NCBI RefSeq assembly: GCF_001854475.1
Contig: NZ_MNAN01000037.1
Location: forward strand, 160,683-224,682
DNA length: 64,000 bases
Direction of reading: 5' to 3'
DNA from: Pseudoalteromonas byunsanensis
Lineage (GTDB): Bacteria > Pseudomonadota > Gammaproteobacteria > Enterobacterales > Alteromonadaceae
In this document: positions 9,030 to 18,028 of the stretch, piece after piece
How positions within the stretch are numbered: the stretch's first letter is position 1
Layout of the letters: each line of letters opens with the position of its first letter
The notes under the pieces: model-generated
Seen by the model: the letters and a program-made list of their open reading frames with translations, nothing else
Told to the model about the DNA's origin: nothing
Databases searched by the model: none
Position numbers and translations under genes: made by a program

Positions 9030-10187
9030 TTAATTCAGTATTTTTTCGTTGCTTGTGCTCTTTTGTTGCTTTTTAAATGCTGAGGGCGTTAAACCCGTTT
9101 GCTTTTTAAACGCGGTATTGAACGTAGATTTAGAGTTAAAGCCAACCTCATAGGCGATAGTGGACACTAACTTACCCGTCGTCAGCAGCAAAGTTTTAGC
9201 CAGCTCTATACGGTAACTATTCACGAAGTGGAAAAAGTTCATTTGTAAGTGTTGCGACAAGGTTTCTGATATATGATTCTCACTGATGCCAATTGCATTT
9301 GAAAGTTTGTTAAGCGACAACTCTTCTTCCATAAACATATGATCTTCAAGCATAACTTTTTCTAACTTAGCAGCTATTTGTGCCATCCTTTGTTCGCTCA
9401 ACATGGTGGCTCTGGTGTCATTCGCCTGTGGTTTACCTTTTTCTGATTCGTCCAACACAGACTGTTTTAGCGCTAAGTGCGCAAAGGCCACCAACACCAC
9501 AGCTTCAAATAATGGCAATACAACACCGGTTCCAAACCAGCGCCAGCCCATGAATACCATGACGTATTCCACTGAATACATAAACCACGCAATGCCCCAA
9601 AGGATCAACACGACTCTAAACCAACCCATAGATTGACGTTCAATGGATGAGAACCTGTCCATCAGTTGCTTGCAATGGCGATGATGTAGTTTTAAAGTCG
9701 CAACTAGGTATATGCCAGTAAAAACAATAAAGACGAGCATGGTGCCAACACACATAAATAAAGCTAATTTATAATGATCTGGGTCACGCGTGAGAGGGTC
9801 AGCAAGCGCAAGCTTTTGCTCTGAACTTAGACCAAGAACAAATGGCAGCATAGGTAAAATAGCCAGCAATGGCCCAGTTAAAGCTATCAAGTAAGTGCGC
9901 TGCGAAGGCGCCTTATTTGGTGACATACAAGCATAAGCATAAAGATACAGCGCCGGACCCAATAACATTCTAATAGGTAACTGCGCACCAACGAGCCCTG
10001 GAGCATATTGATAAGCGCCTGAATATAAAAACAGCTCACCCAGAACATTCACCATCAAAAGCAATAAAAGCCCTGCTAAGAAAGTGGTGGTTTTTTGTTT
10101 TTCTCTGGTAGCTACATCTACTAGGGAAAGCGCAATCGCGCCCAACATGCCCGAATAGATCACTGTTTGTACAACATCAATGTTCAT
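9030..10187 (-). CDS. Membrane-anchored AraC-family transcriptional regulator
   Basis: The first ~240 of 385 residues form about seven transmembrane helices, beginning MNIDVVQTVIYSGMLGAIALSL. The C-terminal ~110 residues are an AraC/XylS DNA-binding domain with two helix-turn-helix units. The second contains STIAYEVGFNSKSTFNTAFKKQ and the usual TGLTPSAFKK ending. Proteins of this layout sense a signal in or at the membrane and act directly on nearby promoters; the signal here is unknown. The downstream DUF4386 gene is a plausible target. The start ATG opens the first membrane helix directly. Confidence 0.8.
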   Translation of the reverse strand: MNIDVVQTVIYSGMLGAIALSLVDVATREKQKTTTFLAGLLLLLMVNVLGELFLYSGAYQYAPGLVGAQLPIRMLLGPALYLYAYACMSPNKAPSQRTYLIALTGPLLAILPMLPFVLGLSSEQKLALADPLTRDPDHYKLALFMCVGTMLVFIVFTGIYLVATLKLHHRHCKQLMDRFSSIERQSMGWFRVVLILWGIAWFMYSVEYVMVFMGWRWFGTGVVLPLFEAVVLVAFAHLALKQSVLDESEKGKPQANDTRATMLSEQRMAQIAAKLEKVMLEDHMFMEEELSLNKLSNAIGISENHISETLSQHLQMNFFHFVNSYRIELAKTLLLTTGKLVSTIAYEVGFNSKSTFNTAFKKQTGLTPSAFKKQQKSTSNEKILN

Positions 10188-10278
10188 TTAACTAACAACC
10201 CTTTGTTTTATATGCTTATATATTTTAAACCACTATTTTAGTGCTTAAAGCTAGCACTAAGTTCAGACACAATACGTC

Positions 10279-11139
10279 TTAGTCAGCTTGGATAACTGGA
10301 CTGTATGAACCACCAAAGCGCTTGGCTATCTGTGTAATTGTTGCTGCATCAAAACTGCGATCTTTAAAGAATACTTTGGGCGTGCAATCCAGTATACCTT
10401 TGAATTCTCTAATTAAGTGTGCTTGATCGTAAAACCCAGCAGCAATTGCACTGTGTGTCATTGACGGCAGTTTACCTGAGTGCTCCAGCATCAAAAAGTG
10501 ATTAAGACGCCAAATTTGGCTCATCTCCTTTGACAGCAAACCACAGTGCGCCAAAAAGTGCTTGCGAATGGTTACTTTACTCAATGAAAAGTTGTCACAA
10601 AGCGCTTGTACTTGTATATCTCCTTTATTTCTCAGAATGAAATTAGACTCAGCCCTGAATATTGTTGGCACGGTAAAGTTTGCCTTGCTTAGCACTTTTT
10701 CTATTAACCAAGTTTGCGCAAGATGGGTGCATACAGCCAACCGTATATCAGCTGTTTGTTGTTTGTTTTCACTGAGTGACTCTACAATTTGACTGGCAAG
10801 TCCGCTACCGCCAAAATTGCGCGTTATACTTTGTATCGTGTTTTTGATTTCTAGTGCGTTAAATTGAGGAAAAGGTAACAGTGCAAATGGCTTCAGACGA
10901 ATGGTGAACACCCAACAGGGTTCTTCCGCTATGAGTTGATATTGGCGAGTATGTTGGCCGACCAGCCACATTGACGGCAATAGCAGCTGTTTGTCTGCAC
11001 CGTAAAGAAGCGCCTGTGTATTGATAAAAATATCAAACACACCTTGTGGCACACTCCTTTTAATGCCATGTACTTGCTCTAAGCAAAAGCACTCCACATA
11101 GTCGATTAACCTTGGGGTAGGCAAACATTCTATTTTCAC
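10279..11139 (-). CDS. AraC-family transcriptional regulator
   Basis: This is a cytoplasmic regulator of 286 residues. The N-terminal ~150 residues form a ligand-type domain resembling the DUF6597 sensor (SMWLVGQHTRQYQLIAEEPCWVFTIRLKPF). The C-terminal part is an AraC helix-turn-helix domain with SAIAAGFYDQAHLIREFK followed by GCTPKVFF-like DCTPKVFFKD. It starts 6 bp from the stop of the larger XRE regulator on the same strand, so the two are probably co-transcribed and could act in the same regulatory circuit. No ligand can be named. Confidence 0.8.
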   Translation of the reverse strand: MKIECLPTPRLIDYVECFCLEQVHGIKRSVPQGVFDIFINTQALLYGADKQLLLPSMWLVGQHTRQYQLIAEEPCWVFTIRLKPFALLPFPQFNALEIKNTIQSITRNFGGSGLASQIVESLSENKQQTADIRLAVCTHLAQTWLIEKVLSKANFTVPTIFRAESNFILRNKGDIQVQALCDNFSLSKVTIRKHFLAHCGLLSKEMSQIWRLNHFLMLEHSGKLPSMTHSAIAAGFYDQAHLIREFKGILDCTPKVFFKDRSFDAATITQIAKRFGGSYSPVIQAD

Positions 11140-11145
11140 TTTTTA

Positions 11146-12642
11146 TTAAGCCTCATAACAGCCCGGTTGGCGTGGACACGCATTACCACGTGTACAAATC
11201 ACCCGAACTTCGCTGCTCAAACCACGCTCTATCCACCCAATATTGAGAATACGCGCTACACTCAAAAGTTGCTGTTTAAGGCTGTGAGGGATCACACTCG
11301 CACCTCCATGTTTAATACACAGAGCCTGTAGCTCAGCCACAACGGCCTCTGCGTCCATGCCTTGCGCGGTAATTGCTGGATTAAGATCAAGACCTGCACA
11401 CAAAACATGTGAGTTTCCGGCTAAGTCTTTCACCTGTACAGACTCACAACAATAGAGCCTAGGTTTGCCATCTACCAGTAAGATTGATAACTGAGTACTG
11501 CTTTGTTGCGACAATTCAGCAAACTTTCTAAATACCGCCCAATGCTGGCAAGGGTCCTGAACGGTTCTCATATTCCCCCATGGCAGCGGAATGCCATTGC
11601 CTCGATAGACAGCCTTTAACTTGCCAGGCTGGTAGGCATCAAAATAGTGCCAATGAGGATAAGGTGAAACCACCGTCATGCGTCGCATTGCAACCGATGC
11701 GGAGATATTTAATTGCTCATGTATGTTTACTTCATAACCATGGCTGTCCAACAATTGCCGAAACGGCGCTTTTGGACATAATAATGCCCCCGCAAAAAAA
11801 CTGGCTTCGAAGTCACGCCAAGCGTTCAAAATATCCTGTGCGTTAGGAGTATCGTTTGTAGGGGGTGCATTATCGCGAGTGCCGCCCACGGTTAATCGAC
11901 ACTGTAGTCCTTCTTGATTGTGTAGGACTGCGTGACCAATGTGTACCGCCAAGTCATATTTCAATCGACTTTCGCGACTTTTCAATACACGATTTAAATA
12001 CACCTTGTTGGGTGCACAAAAATAGGAAGTGGTTAAATGTTTCGTCACTTCGCCTTCTTCACTCAGTTGCGTGCTGCTAGATTCATCGAACCAGTGCAAT
12101 TCAAGCGCGTGCGAGCGAGCAATTGTCATCAAGTCTTCACTGTTAAGGTAGAGGTTTTTATTGCCTACTTCTTCGGCTGCCCGCTCTAAGTCGGGAAAGT
12201 GGTTTTGATGATGCTCTTGGTGTGCGCGTATCAGCAAGTGAGCAAACTGACGGCCACTGATCCCCGTCTGGGATAGCATCTCTGGTATGGCAATTTGCAA
12301 AATATCGTTTGAGAACAAAAAATTTGGCTCAAGGGCCATGCCCGAGATCCCGCCATGATTACCTTTAGCAGGTATGATATTGGTAGCTTCTGGTTCATTA
12401 TCCAAGAACCAAGAGACCGGTTTTTGGAATACTTCGGAAAGATTCTCAAGCATACTTTCACTAGGTGTGCGCTTGCCCCGCTCAATCATCGACAAATAGG
12501 ATACTGAAGGAGCTGATTGCGCATCAACCCGAATACAGCGCGCTGATAAATCTTCCAAAGTCAGGTGGTTACGCTTTCTCAAGTTACGAATTTTTGTGCC
12601 CAAGAAATGGGATTTTCGCATCAAACTTTGTTCTTTTTTCAT
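11146..12642 (-). CDS. XRE-family regulator with IrrE-like and ScfR/RamB-type C-terminal domains
   Basis: The 498-residue protein has an XRE helix-turn-helix at about residues 13-70 (LGTKIRNLRKRNHLTLEDLS, YLSMIERGKRTPSESML). A middle region resembles ImmA/IrrE (degenerate, LAVHIGHAVLHNQEG). The C-terminal domain ends in a cysteine cluster (ICTRGNACPRQPGCYEA). This architecture matches short-chain-fatty-acyl-CoA regulators such as PrpR and RamB; RamB controls glyoxylate-cycle genes in corynebacteria. DUF3612-type proteins of marine gammaproteobacteria are another possible label. The neighbouring divergent gene encodes a malate-synthase-G domain, which fits that link. The start is uncertain: ATG 12642 or ATG 12621, neither with a clear ribosome site. 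It probably controls its own divergent promoter region. Confidence 0.75.
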   Translation of the reverse strand: MKKEQSLMRKSHFLGTKIRNLRKRNHLTLEDLSARCIRVDAQSAPSVSYLSMIERGKRTPSESMLENLSEVFQKPVSWFLDNEPEATNIIPAKGNHGGISGMALEPNFLFSNDILQIAIPEMLSQTGISGRQFAHLLIRAHQEHHQNHFPDLERAAEEVGNKNLYLNSEDLMTIARSHALELHWFDESSSTQLSEEGEVTKHLTTSYFCAPNKVYLNRVLKSRESRLKYDLAVHIGHAVLHNQEGLQCRLTVGGTRDNAPPTNDTPNAQDILNAWRDFEASFFAGALLCPKAPFRQLLDSHGYEVNIHEQLNISASVAMRRMTVVSPYPHWHYFDAYQPGKLKAVYRGNGIPLPWGNMRTVQDPCQHWAVFRKFAELSQQSSTQLSILLVDGKPRLYCCESVQVKDLAGNSHVLCAGLDLNPAITAQGMDAEAVVAELQALCIKHGGASVIPHSLKQQLLSVARILNIGWIERGLSSEVRVICTRGNACPRQPGCYEA

Positions 12643-12692
12643 TATTTTTATACCAACAAATTCACCTACCTGTGTTTGAAAATAACACAATT

Positions 12693-12734
12693 TGTAAAAT
12701 TTACACTGTAAAATTCTTTTTGTGAAATTATCTA
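12693..12734. promoter_or_regulatory. Three 14-bp direct repeats in a divergent promoter region (candidate operator)
   Basis: TGTAAAATT occurs at 12693 and 12707 and as TGTGAAATT at 12721, exactly 14 bp apart. The first two overlap a palindrome TTTACA-C-TGTAAA at 12700-12712. The array lies 51-92 bp upstream of the XRE regulator start and about 80-120 bp upstream of the divergent malate-synthase-like gene. It is a reasonable binding site for that regulator, by inference. Confidence 0.5.
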
Positions 12735-12814
12735 AAAAAGTCGCATACACTGAATTTGAACACTCTCACTAATCACGTACACAATTACAACGACCAGGAA
12801 TGAGGTAACAAATT

Positions 12815-13297
12815 ATGACAGCACTCACCCGTTCAAATTTTGAAACACAACCAAAAAGCTGCCAAAAACTCAGCATTGCAAAACAATATCTTGATCAGCA
12901 CTGTCCGCTCGATCATGGCTCTCATCTACAAGCTACCCACTATGTTGTTTACTACAACCACCTGATGGCGTTTTTTGCTGATGGCAGTCATTGTGGTCTG
13001 AAATACCCAAAACAATTTGTTGCTCTATGTGGGCACAGAGATGACCCCAGTGCAATTTTGCTCAAAAAATCTGACAACTTGCATATTGAAATCGCGTTCA
13101 ACCGCTGTGGCGAAACCGGTAAAATTGACCACGCCAATATTGACGACATTCAGGTTGAAACTCAACTGAGCAGCGTAGAACATCAAGCTCAACAGGTGCA
13201 ACTTAATCGTATGTGGATGAGCTTTTTAACTGGCGTTCAGACCGCGACTCATTGTAAGCAATATACGGCTAAGGATGGCAACGACTACCTGCTGTGA
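12815..13297 (+). CDS. Stand-alone malate synthase G-like domain (non-catalytic)
   Basis: The 160-residue protein aligns, by memory of GlcB, with the alpha/beta insertion domain of malate synthase G only. Matching stretches are PLDHGSHLQATHYVV, KYPKQFVALCGH, DDPSAILLKKSDNLHIEI, GKIDHANIDDIQVE and the ending YTAKDGNDYLL. Full malate synthase G has about 720 residues and its catalytic Arg, Glu and Asp residues lie in the barrel, which is absent here. Condensation of acetyl-CoA with glyoxylate is therefore not expected. It may be a regulatory relic or an adaptor. GAGG lies 9 nt before the ATG and a terminator follows, so the gene looks intact and expressed as a unit. It is divergent from the RamB-like regulator. 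Confidence 0.6.
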   Translation: MTALTRSNFETQPKSCQKLSIAKQYLDQHCPLDHGSHLQATHYVVYYNHLMAFFADGSHCGLKYPKQFVALCGHRDDPSAILLKKSDNLHIEIAFNRCGETGKIDHANIDDIQVETQLSSVEHQAQQVQLNRMWMSFLTGVQTATHCKQYTAKDGNDYLL

Positions 13298-13315
13298 GCG
13301 ACGTGCATAAACATC

Positions 13316-13353
13316 ATCAAGGCGCTGAAAGTAATACCAGTGCCTTGATTTTG
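13316..13353 (+). terminator. Intrinsic terminator after the malate-synthase-like gene
   Basis: A 12-bp stem (13316-13327 with 13338-13349, one G-T pair) has a 10-nt loop followed by TTTG. It starts 19 bp past the stop codon. Confidence 0.7.
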
Positions 13354-13508
13354 TGCCAATTTTATATCTTTCAATAGTTGTCCCTCACCATCACAAGCCA
13401 AAGTACCAGTGTTATCTGTGTAAACCATAGGCGGTGGCATTGTGCTCGCACCTCACTTAAGGCTATATTTCCACTATTCTCATGGAAATTAATGAAATGG
13501 AAGGAATA

Positions 13509-15413
13509 ATGGATATGAAAGTACTGTGCGGCCCCATGCTTAGAAGGGTCGACTCACAAACAGCCTGCATATGGCTGATCATACATGGAGAGTTTGAGCA
13601 ACAAGCACTCAGCGCATCAACCACATTAATGATGGCACCGTTGAATGATGCAGCACACATTGACAGCATTCAAATTGGCAACAATTTAAATGCGGTTATG
13701 GTTACGATGAAAGCGCCACAAAGCGGCTGGCCAGAACAAGATTTAATACATTATGATTTACATTATAACCACGTCAGTCTCTTTCAAGCGCAATATTTTA
13801 ATGGCCCTTTGCCAATTTACCCGGGCCATTCGCTACCTTGCTTTCGCTATCTTGCAGAAAATCACAAAATCCTCAATGCATCTTGTCGCAAACCTCACGG
13901 TGCTAAACAAGACGCTTTAGCTGCATACGATAGAAGTGTCGAACACAGTAACAAGCTGGATAAGTTACCTGATGTCGCATTTTTCACTGGAGATCAAATC
14001 TATGCCGATGATGTTGACCCGCAAGTTGCTAAATACCTGTTTGAGCAATCGCAGTTGCTATTTAACGATGAAGCACTAGCAACCCCTGTAGATAACAATA
14101 CTGCACACTGGCAAAGTCACTTAAGCGCACTGGGCTGGCAAAATCGACATTTATTGCTCAATAAAAAAGAAGGATTTTACACGACACAAGGCCATCAACA
14201 CCTTCTGGGCTTTCGCGAATATATATTAATGTACATGCTTGCTTGGGGAGGTCTGTGCCATGAACTTGCAGAACCTACCGATAAGCTACCCAGCAAGCGT
14301 AATGCACTCCCATATAAGGAGCGAAAACGGATCCGCAATGAGTGGGAAAGCTATGCTAAAGCCAATAATTTCGTAAAACAAAGCTGGCGTGTCCGGCGCT
14401 TATTGGCCCATATCCCCAGCTATATGATGCTCGATGACCATGAAGTTACTGATGATTGGAATTTGACTAAACAAGTTACCAATCAGCTCAGCAAACCATC
14501 AAGTCTAGGCCAACAAACTGTAACCAACGCTTTGGCCGCCTTTACTATCTGTCAAGCATGGGGTAACAACCCAGCACAGTATCAAAACCTTATCAATGAG
14601 GTACTGCCAAGCTATATAAGTAAGCTGAGCCAATACGATGCGACCTGCTACCAACAAACTTTTGAGTATCTAAATGGTCATAATTTTTCCACGCTGACCC
14701 CAACCTTACCCGTTGCACTATTGGTTGATACCCGCACTCAGCGGAGCTTTCGCCCAAATAAGCCTCTGTCACCCTTATTAGTCGATGACCAAGGCTTAGC
14801 TCATATCCGCTCCCTGCTATCAACACTGGATACTCACACCGAACGTTTGATAGTACTCTCTCCAGCTCCTGTGTACGGTTTTAGCCTTGTAGAGAATTTG
14901 CAGTTAGGCACCGTCAAACTATTTGAGCACAAAGCGGCAACAGGCGCTGACGGTGAGTGCTGGATAAGTGATGAACAACAAATGGCGAAGTTCTCAGATA
15001 CCATCACTTCATTAAGCAACCTCAAGGAGTGTTATATTCTCTCTGGTGACGTGCATTATGGCTTTTGTAGAAAAAGTACATTTGCACACCCTAGCAATGG
15101 CCATGACGTTACATTTTGGCAATTAACCAGTAGCTCGATTTCAAATCGGCCAACAGGTAGCATTGAGATGGCCCTAAATGCTCTGCACAGAAGTGCCGTA
15201 TTTGGTATCTCTTTGAACCCATTCTATAAAGAAAAAACCAAATACCTAAAACCCGAGAGTTGGCAAGGTAAATTCCTATCAGGTCATTTAAACTTAGGTA
15301 TTTTAGCGCTGGATAACATCAATAAACATCAGTATTCAATGCACGTACTTAGACCTAACGGCAAATGGAAAGAATGGCAATATAATTTGAATCAGCCTAA
15401 ATTATTGGGATAA
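13509..15413 (+). CDS. PhoD-like metallophosphatase / alkaline phosphatase D-family protein
   Basis: The 634-residue protein carries the metallophosphoesterase motifs of the PhoD superfamily: DVAFFTGDQIYADDV, YMMLDDHEVTDDWN and ECYILSGDVHYGF. These supply the Asp, His and Asn metal ligands. Such enzymes hydrolyse phosphate mono- or diesters. No signal peptide or Tat motif is seen, unlike classic secreted PhoD, so this member is probably cytoplasmic. The ATG at 13509 is preferred to ATG 13482 because GGAAGGA lies 4-10 nt upstream. It stands alone between two hairpins. The substrate is unknown. Confidence 0.75.
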   Translation: MDMKVLCGPMLRRVDSQTACIWLIIHGEFEQQALSASTTLMMAPLNDAAHIDSIQIGNNLNAVMVTMKAPQSGWPEQDLIHYDLHYNHVSLFQAQYFNGPLPIYPGHSLPCFRYLAENHKILNASCRKPHGAKQDALAAYDRSVEHSNKLDKLPDVAFFTGDQIYADDVDPQVAKYLFEQSQLLFNDEALATPVDNNTAHWQSHLSALGWQNRHLLLNKKEGFYTTQGHQHLLGFREYILMYMLAWGGLCHELAEPTDKLPSKRNALPYKERKRIRNEWESYAKANNFVKQSWRVRRLLAHIPSYMMLDDHEVTDDWNLTKQVTNQLSKPSSLGQQTVTNALAAFTICQAWGNNPAQYQNLINEVLPSYISKLSQYDATCYQQTFEYLNGHNFSTLTPTLPVALLVDTRTQRSFRPNKPLSPLLVDDQGLAHIRSLLSTLDTHTERLIVLSPAPVYGFSLVENLQLGTVKLFEHKAATGADGECWISDEQQMAKFSDTITSLSNLKECYILSGDVHYGFCRKSTFAHPSNGHDVTFWQLTSSSISNRPTGSIEMALNALHRSAVFGISLNPFYKEKTKYLKPESWQGKFLSGHLNLGILALDNINKHQYSMHVLRPNGKWKEWQYNLNQPKLLG

Positions 15414-15416
15414 ATC

Positions 15417-15455
15417 AATTGGAGGCAGCTGTGATTTATCTAGCTGACTCCAATT
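15417..15455. terminator. Hairpin after the PhoD-like gene
   Basis: AATTGGAGGCAGCT (15417-15430) pairs with AGCTGACTCCAATT (15442-15455) at 13 of 14 positions, directly after the stop codon. No T-run follows, so it may stabilise the 3' end rather than terminate. Confidence 0.45.
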
Positions 15456-15703
15456 CGTGATGGCTTGCTTTATTACATGTATGCTTAAAAATTAACCGCG
15501 ACAAAAAAGTAACTATGTCACTTATGCTTCTGAACGTTAATAAATAAGCTCATTCTCATAAACCTGAGATGGCATTCCACAGTGCAATAATCTTTGTACC
15601 ATTTTCTGTGTGTAAAGTTATATACACACTCACAATATCACCAACTCATGTGTACATTTTGTTGTTCTGTTAATTGGTTGTTATTCTTGGGCAAACTATC
15701 TTT

Positions 15704-15734
15704 AGTCGCATACATGTCAAATGCTGCGACTTTT
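15704..15734 (+). promoter_or_regulatory. Terminator-like hairpin in the kynA leader (candidate attenuator)
   Basis: AGTCGCA (15704-15710) pairs with TGCGACT (15725-15731), and TTT follows. It ends about 20 bp upstream of the kynA start codon, where a terminator would block the gene unless relieved. The 340-bp gap upstream (15414-15753) holds no other recognised feature. A regulatory role is inferred from position only. Confidence 0.35.
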
Positions 15735-15753
15735 GCTAAAGCAGGAATAAACC

Positions 15754-16617
15754 ATGAGTTGCCCATACCATTCTGACAACAAACCTAGTAATTACCGCGC
15801 CATGGAAAAAGACATTCATACCGATTTTAAGGATGATATGTCATATGGTGACTATTTAAATCTTGAAAAGGTACTCAGTGCCCAGCACCCATTATCTGAC
15901 CAACATGATGAAATGCTCTTTATTGTTATTCATCAGGCCAGTGAACTTTGGTTAAAACTTGCCGGTCACGAACTAAACGAAGCGATTGAAAACATCAAAA
16001 ATGGCGACTTCGGTCATGCCTTTAAGGTGATCTCTCGTGTAAAGCAGATCTTGAGCCAACTGACTCAATCATGGGGCATACTCTCCACATTAACACCTGT
16101 TGATTATCTGAAGTTTCGCGATGCACTGGGTCATTCATCTGGTTTCCAATCATACGGATATCGAAAGATTGAATTTTTGCTTGGTAATAAAAATACCGAG
16201 TTACTTAAAGTACACGAAAGCAACCCAGCCGTGCACAGCGAACTCAGTGATATTTTGCATAAACCTAGCTTATATGACGAAGCATTAATCGCACTGCAAG
16301 CCCAAGGTCTACCGATTGATCAAAGTGTATTAGACAGAGACTTTAGCCAGCCGTACGAAGCCAACCAAAGTGTGTTAGATGCCTGGCTTATGGTCTACCG
16401 TGATGCTGATAAATATTTCCACCTGTACGAACTAGCCGAAAAGCTGGTTGATATCGAAGATAGCTTCCAACAATGGCGTTTTAAGCACATGTACACAGTA
16501 CAGCGCATCATTGGAAATAAAACTGGAACGGGCGGCTCATCAGGTGTTGAATTTTTGAAAAAAGCACTAGATATCAGCTTTTTCCCTGAATTATTTGAAC
16601 TACGTACGCACTTGTAA
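15754..16617 (+). CDS. kynA: Tryptophan 2,3-dioxygenase
   Basis: This heme enzyme opens the indole ring of L-tryptophan with O2 to give N-formylkynurenine, the first step of the kynurenine pathway. The 287-residue length is normal for bacterial enzymes. Recognisable family segments are MSYGDYLNLEKVLSAQHPLS, DEMLFIVIHQASELWLKL, LGHSSGFQSYGYRKIEF and the C-terminal RFKHMYTVQRIIGNKTGTGG, whose His is the expected axial heme ligand and whose GTGG loop closes over the substrate. AGGA lies 8 nt before the ATG. The kynureninase gene follows after 20 bp, so the two form an operon. No formamidase gene is adjacent. Confidence 0.95.
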   Translation: MSCPYHSDNKPSNYRAMEKDIHTDFKDDMSYGDYLNLEKVLSAQHPLSDQHDEMLFIVIHQASELWLKLAGHELNEAIENIKNGDFGHAFKVISRVKQILSQLTQSWGILSTLTPVDYLKFRDALGHSSGFQSYGYRKIEFLLGNKNTELLKVHESNPAVHSELSDILHKPSLYDEALIALQAQGLPIDQSVLDRDFSQPYEANQSVLDAWLMVYRDADKYFHLYELAEKLVDIEDSFQQWRFKHMYTVQRIIGNKTGTGGSSGVEFLKKALDISFFPELFELRTHL

Positions 16618-16637
16618 TCCAACTCGGAGCCTTAACT

Positions 16638-17825
16638 ATGACCACTGAACTTGCTCTAGAGCTGCAACCTCATTACAGTGACTTTAAAGTTGATAAGCGC
16701 ATTTTGCTCTCTGGACATTCTCACCAGGCTTGGCCCAATGTTGCCAAAGATGGCTTGCTAGAATGTTATCAAGATGCCGCGTTGCACGTTGACGACAAAT
16801 GGTCCAATGCCTTTGCCAAAGCACAGCGCGTGAAAGATTTTTACAGCTCACTATTGGGTGAACCAGATGCCGAGATCACACTAGGAGCCTCTACCCATGA
16901 GTTGCTGTTACGCTTTTTATCGGACCTAAACTGCTTTAAACAACCAACTTCTAGAGCGGTTAAAATTGTTACCACGGATGGTGAGTTTCACTCTATGCGC
17001 AGGCAGTTAAATCGCTTTAAACAACTGAATATGCACATTGAGATTGTGCCAGTTGTCCCCAGCGAAACGCTTGCGCAAAGGCTCATTGATAAAATTGACG
17101 CACAAACCGATGCGGTGATGATCTCCGCGGTCTTTTACGGCACAAGTGAGATTTTCCGTGATGTTGGCGCGGTTGCCCAACATGCTCATTCACACAATGT
17201 TCCTTGCTTGGTTGATACCTATCATGCTTTGAATGTGGTGCCATTTGATATTAAAAGCTGGCAACTTGAACATGCCTTTATCGTCTCTGGTGGTTATAAA
17301 TACTGCCAAGCTGGCGAGGGAAACTGCATGATGCGCGTCCCCAAGGGCTATAATGGCAGTCCAATTATCACTGGTTGGTATGCGGAATTTAGCGCGCTGA
17401 ACCAAGCCCCAGGACAAGTGGGTTATGGGCCAGGGGCAAGTGCATTCGACGGTGCAACTTATGACCCAAGCAGTCACTACCGCGCCGCTGCTGTGTTTGA
17501 CTTTTTTGCCGAGCAACAGCTTACACCGACCAAACTCAGAGCCATTAATCAGCAACAAATTGCTCAGCTTAAAAATGGTATTACTACGGTGCCTAAGCTG
17601 GCAGACGCCTTTACGCTTGCGGCTCACCCACTTGAGAACAATGGTGGATTTTTGGCACTCACCACCGCCCATGCCAGTCAATGGGTTGCCAAACTCCATG
17701 AGCATGGCATTCAAACCGATAGCCGTGGCAGTCAATTAAGATTGGGGCCTGCGCCTTACATCAGCCAAGCGCAAATTGATCAGGCTTTAAACATTATGGA
17801 AGATATCGTCGGTAACTTATCGTAG
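16638..17825 (+). CDS. kynU: Kynureninase-like PLP-dependent enzyme
   Basis: The 395-residue protein is of aminotransferase class V fold. The PLP site appears as LVDTYHALNVVPFD (Asp binding the pyridine nitrogen) and VSGGYKYCQAGEGNCMM (the Lys forming the Schiff base), much like the SYKYLNAGAGG region of kynureninase. The N-terminus LLSGHSHQAWP corresponds to the LCGNSLG segment. Kynureninase cleaves kynurenine to anthranilate and alanine. Its place 20 bp after tryptophan 2,3-dioxygenase strongly supports this assignment, though another class V lyase cannot be excluded from sequence alone. GGAGCC precedes the ATG. A hairpin follows. Confidence 0.75.
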   Translation: MTTELALELQPHYSDFKVDKRILLSGHSHQAWPNVAKDGLLECYQDAALHVDDKWSNAFAKAQRVKDFYSSLLGEPDAEITLGASTHELLLRFLSDLNCFKQPTSRAVKIVTTDGEFHSMRRQLNRFKQLNMHIEIVPVVPSETLAQRLIDKIDAQTDAVMISAVFYGTSEIFRDVGAVAQHAHSHNVPCLVDTYHALNVVPFDIKSWQLEHAFIVSGGYKYCQAGEGNCMMRVPKGYNGSPIITGWYAEFSALNQAPGQVGYGPGASAFDGATYDPSSHYRAAAVFDFFAEQQLTPTKLRAINQQQIAQLKNGITTVPKLADAFTLAAHPLENNGGFLALTTAHASQWVAKLHEHGIQTDSRGSQLRLGPAPYISQAQIDQALNIMEDIVGNLS

Positions 17826-17834
17826 CCCATATGC

Positions 17835-17863
17835 TATCACCACGGTGCAACGCCGTGGTGATA
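17835..17863 (+). terminator. Hairpin ending the kynA-kynU operon
   Basis: A perfect 11-bp stem, TATCACCACGG (17835-17845) with CCGTGGTGATA (17853-17863), and a 7-nt loop lie 10 bp after the stop. The trailing T-content is low. Confidence 0.6.
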
Positions 17864-18028
17864 CTAACTTAACAACCGTAAATACAAACCTAAATTGAAA
17901 TTTTTTCCTTACAAAACAAAAATTAACCTACTGTTTCGATGAGCCCACACGACTTTACACAGGTACAACAAGAGAGTAAATTCATAGACTAGCTACAGCG
18001 GTTTCCCTTCTTTTATTAGGACAGATTT

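Noticed and set aside
15594..15776. A possible leader peptide containing one Trp codon upstream of kynA
   Set aside because: It lacks a ribosome site, overlaps kynA out of frame and has only a single Trp, too little to claim a TnaC-like or attenuator leader.
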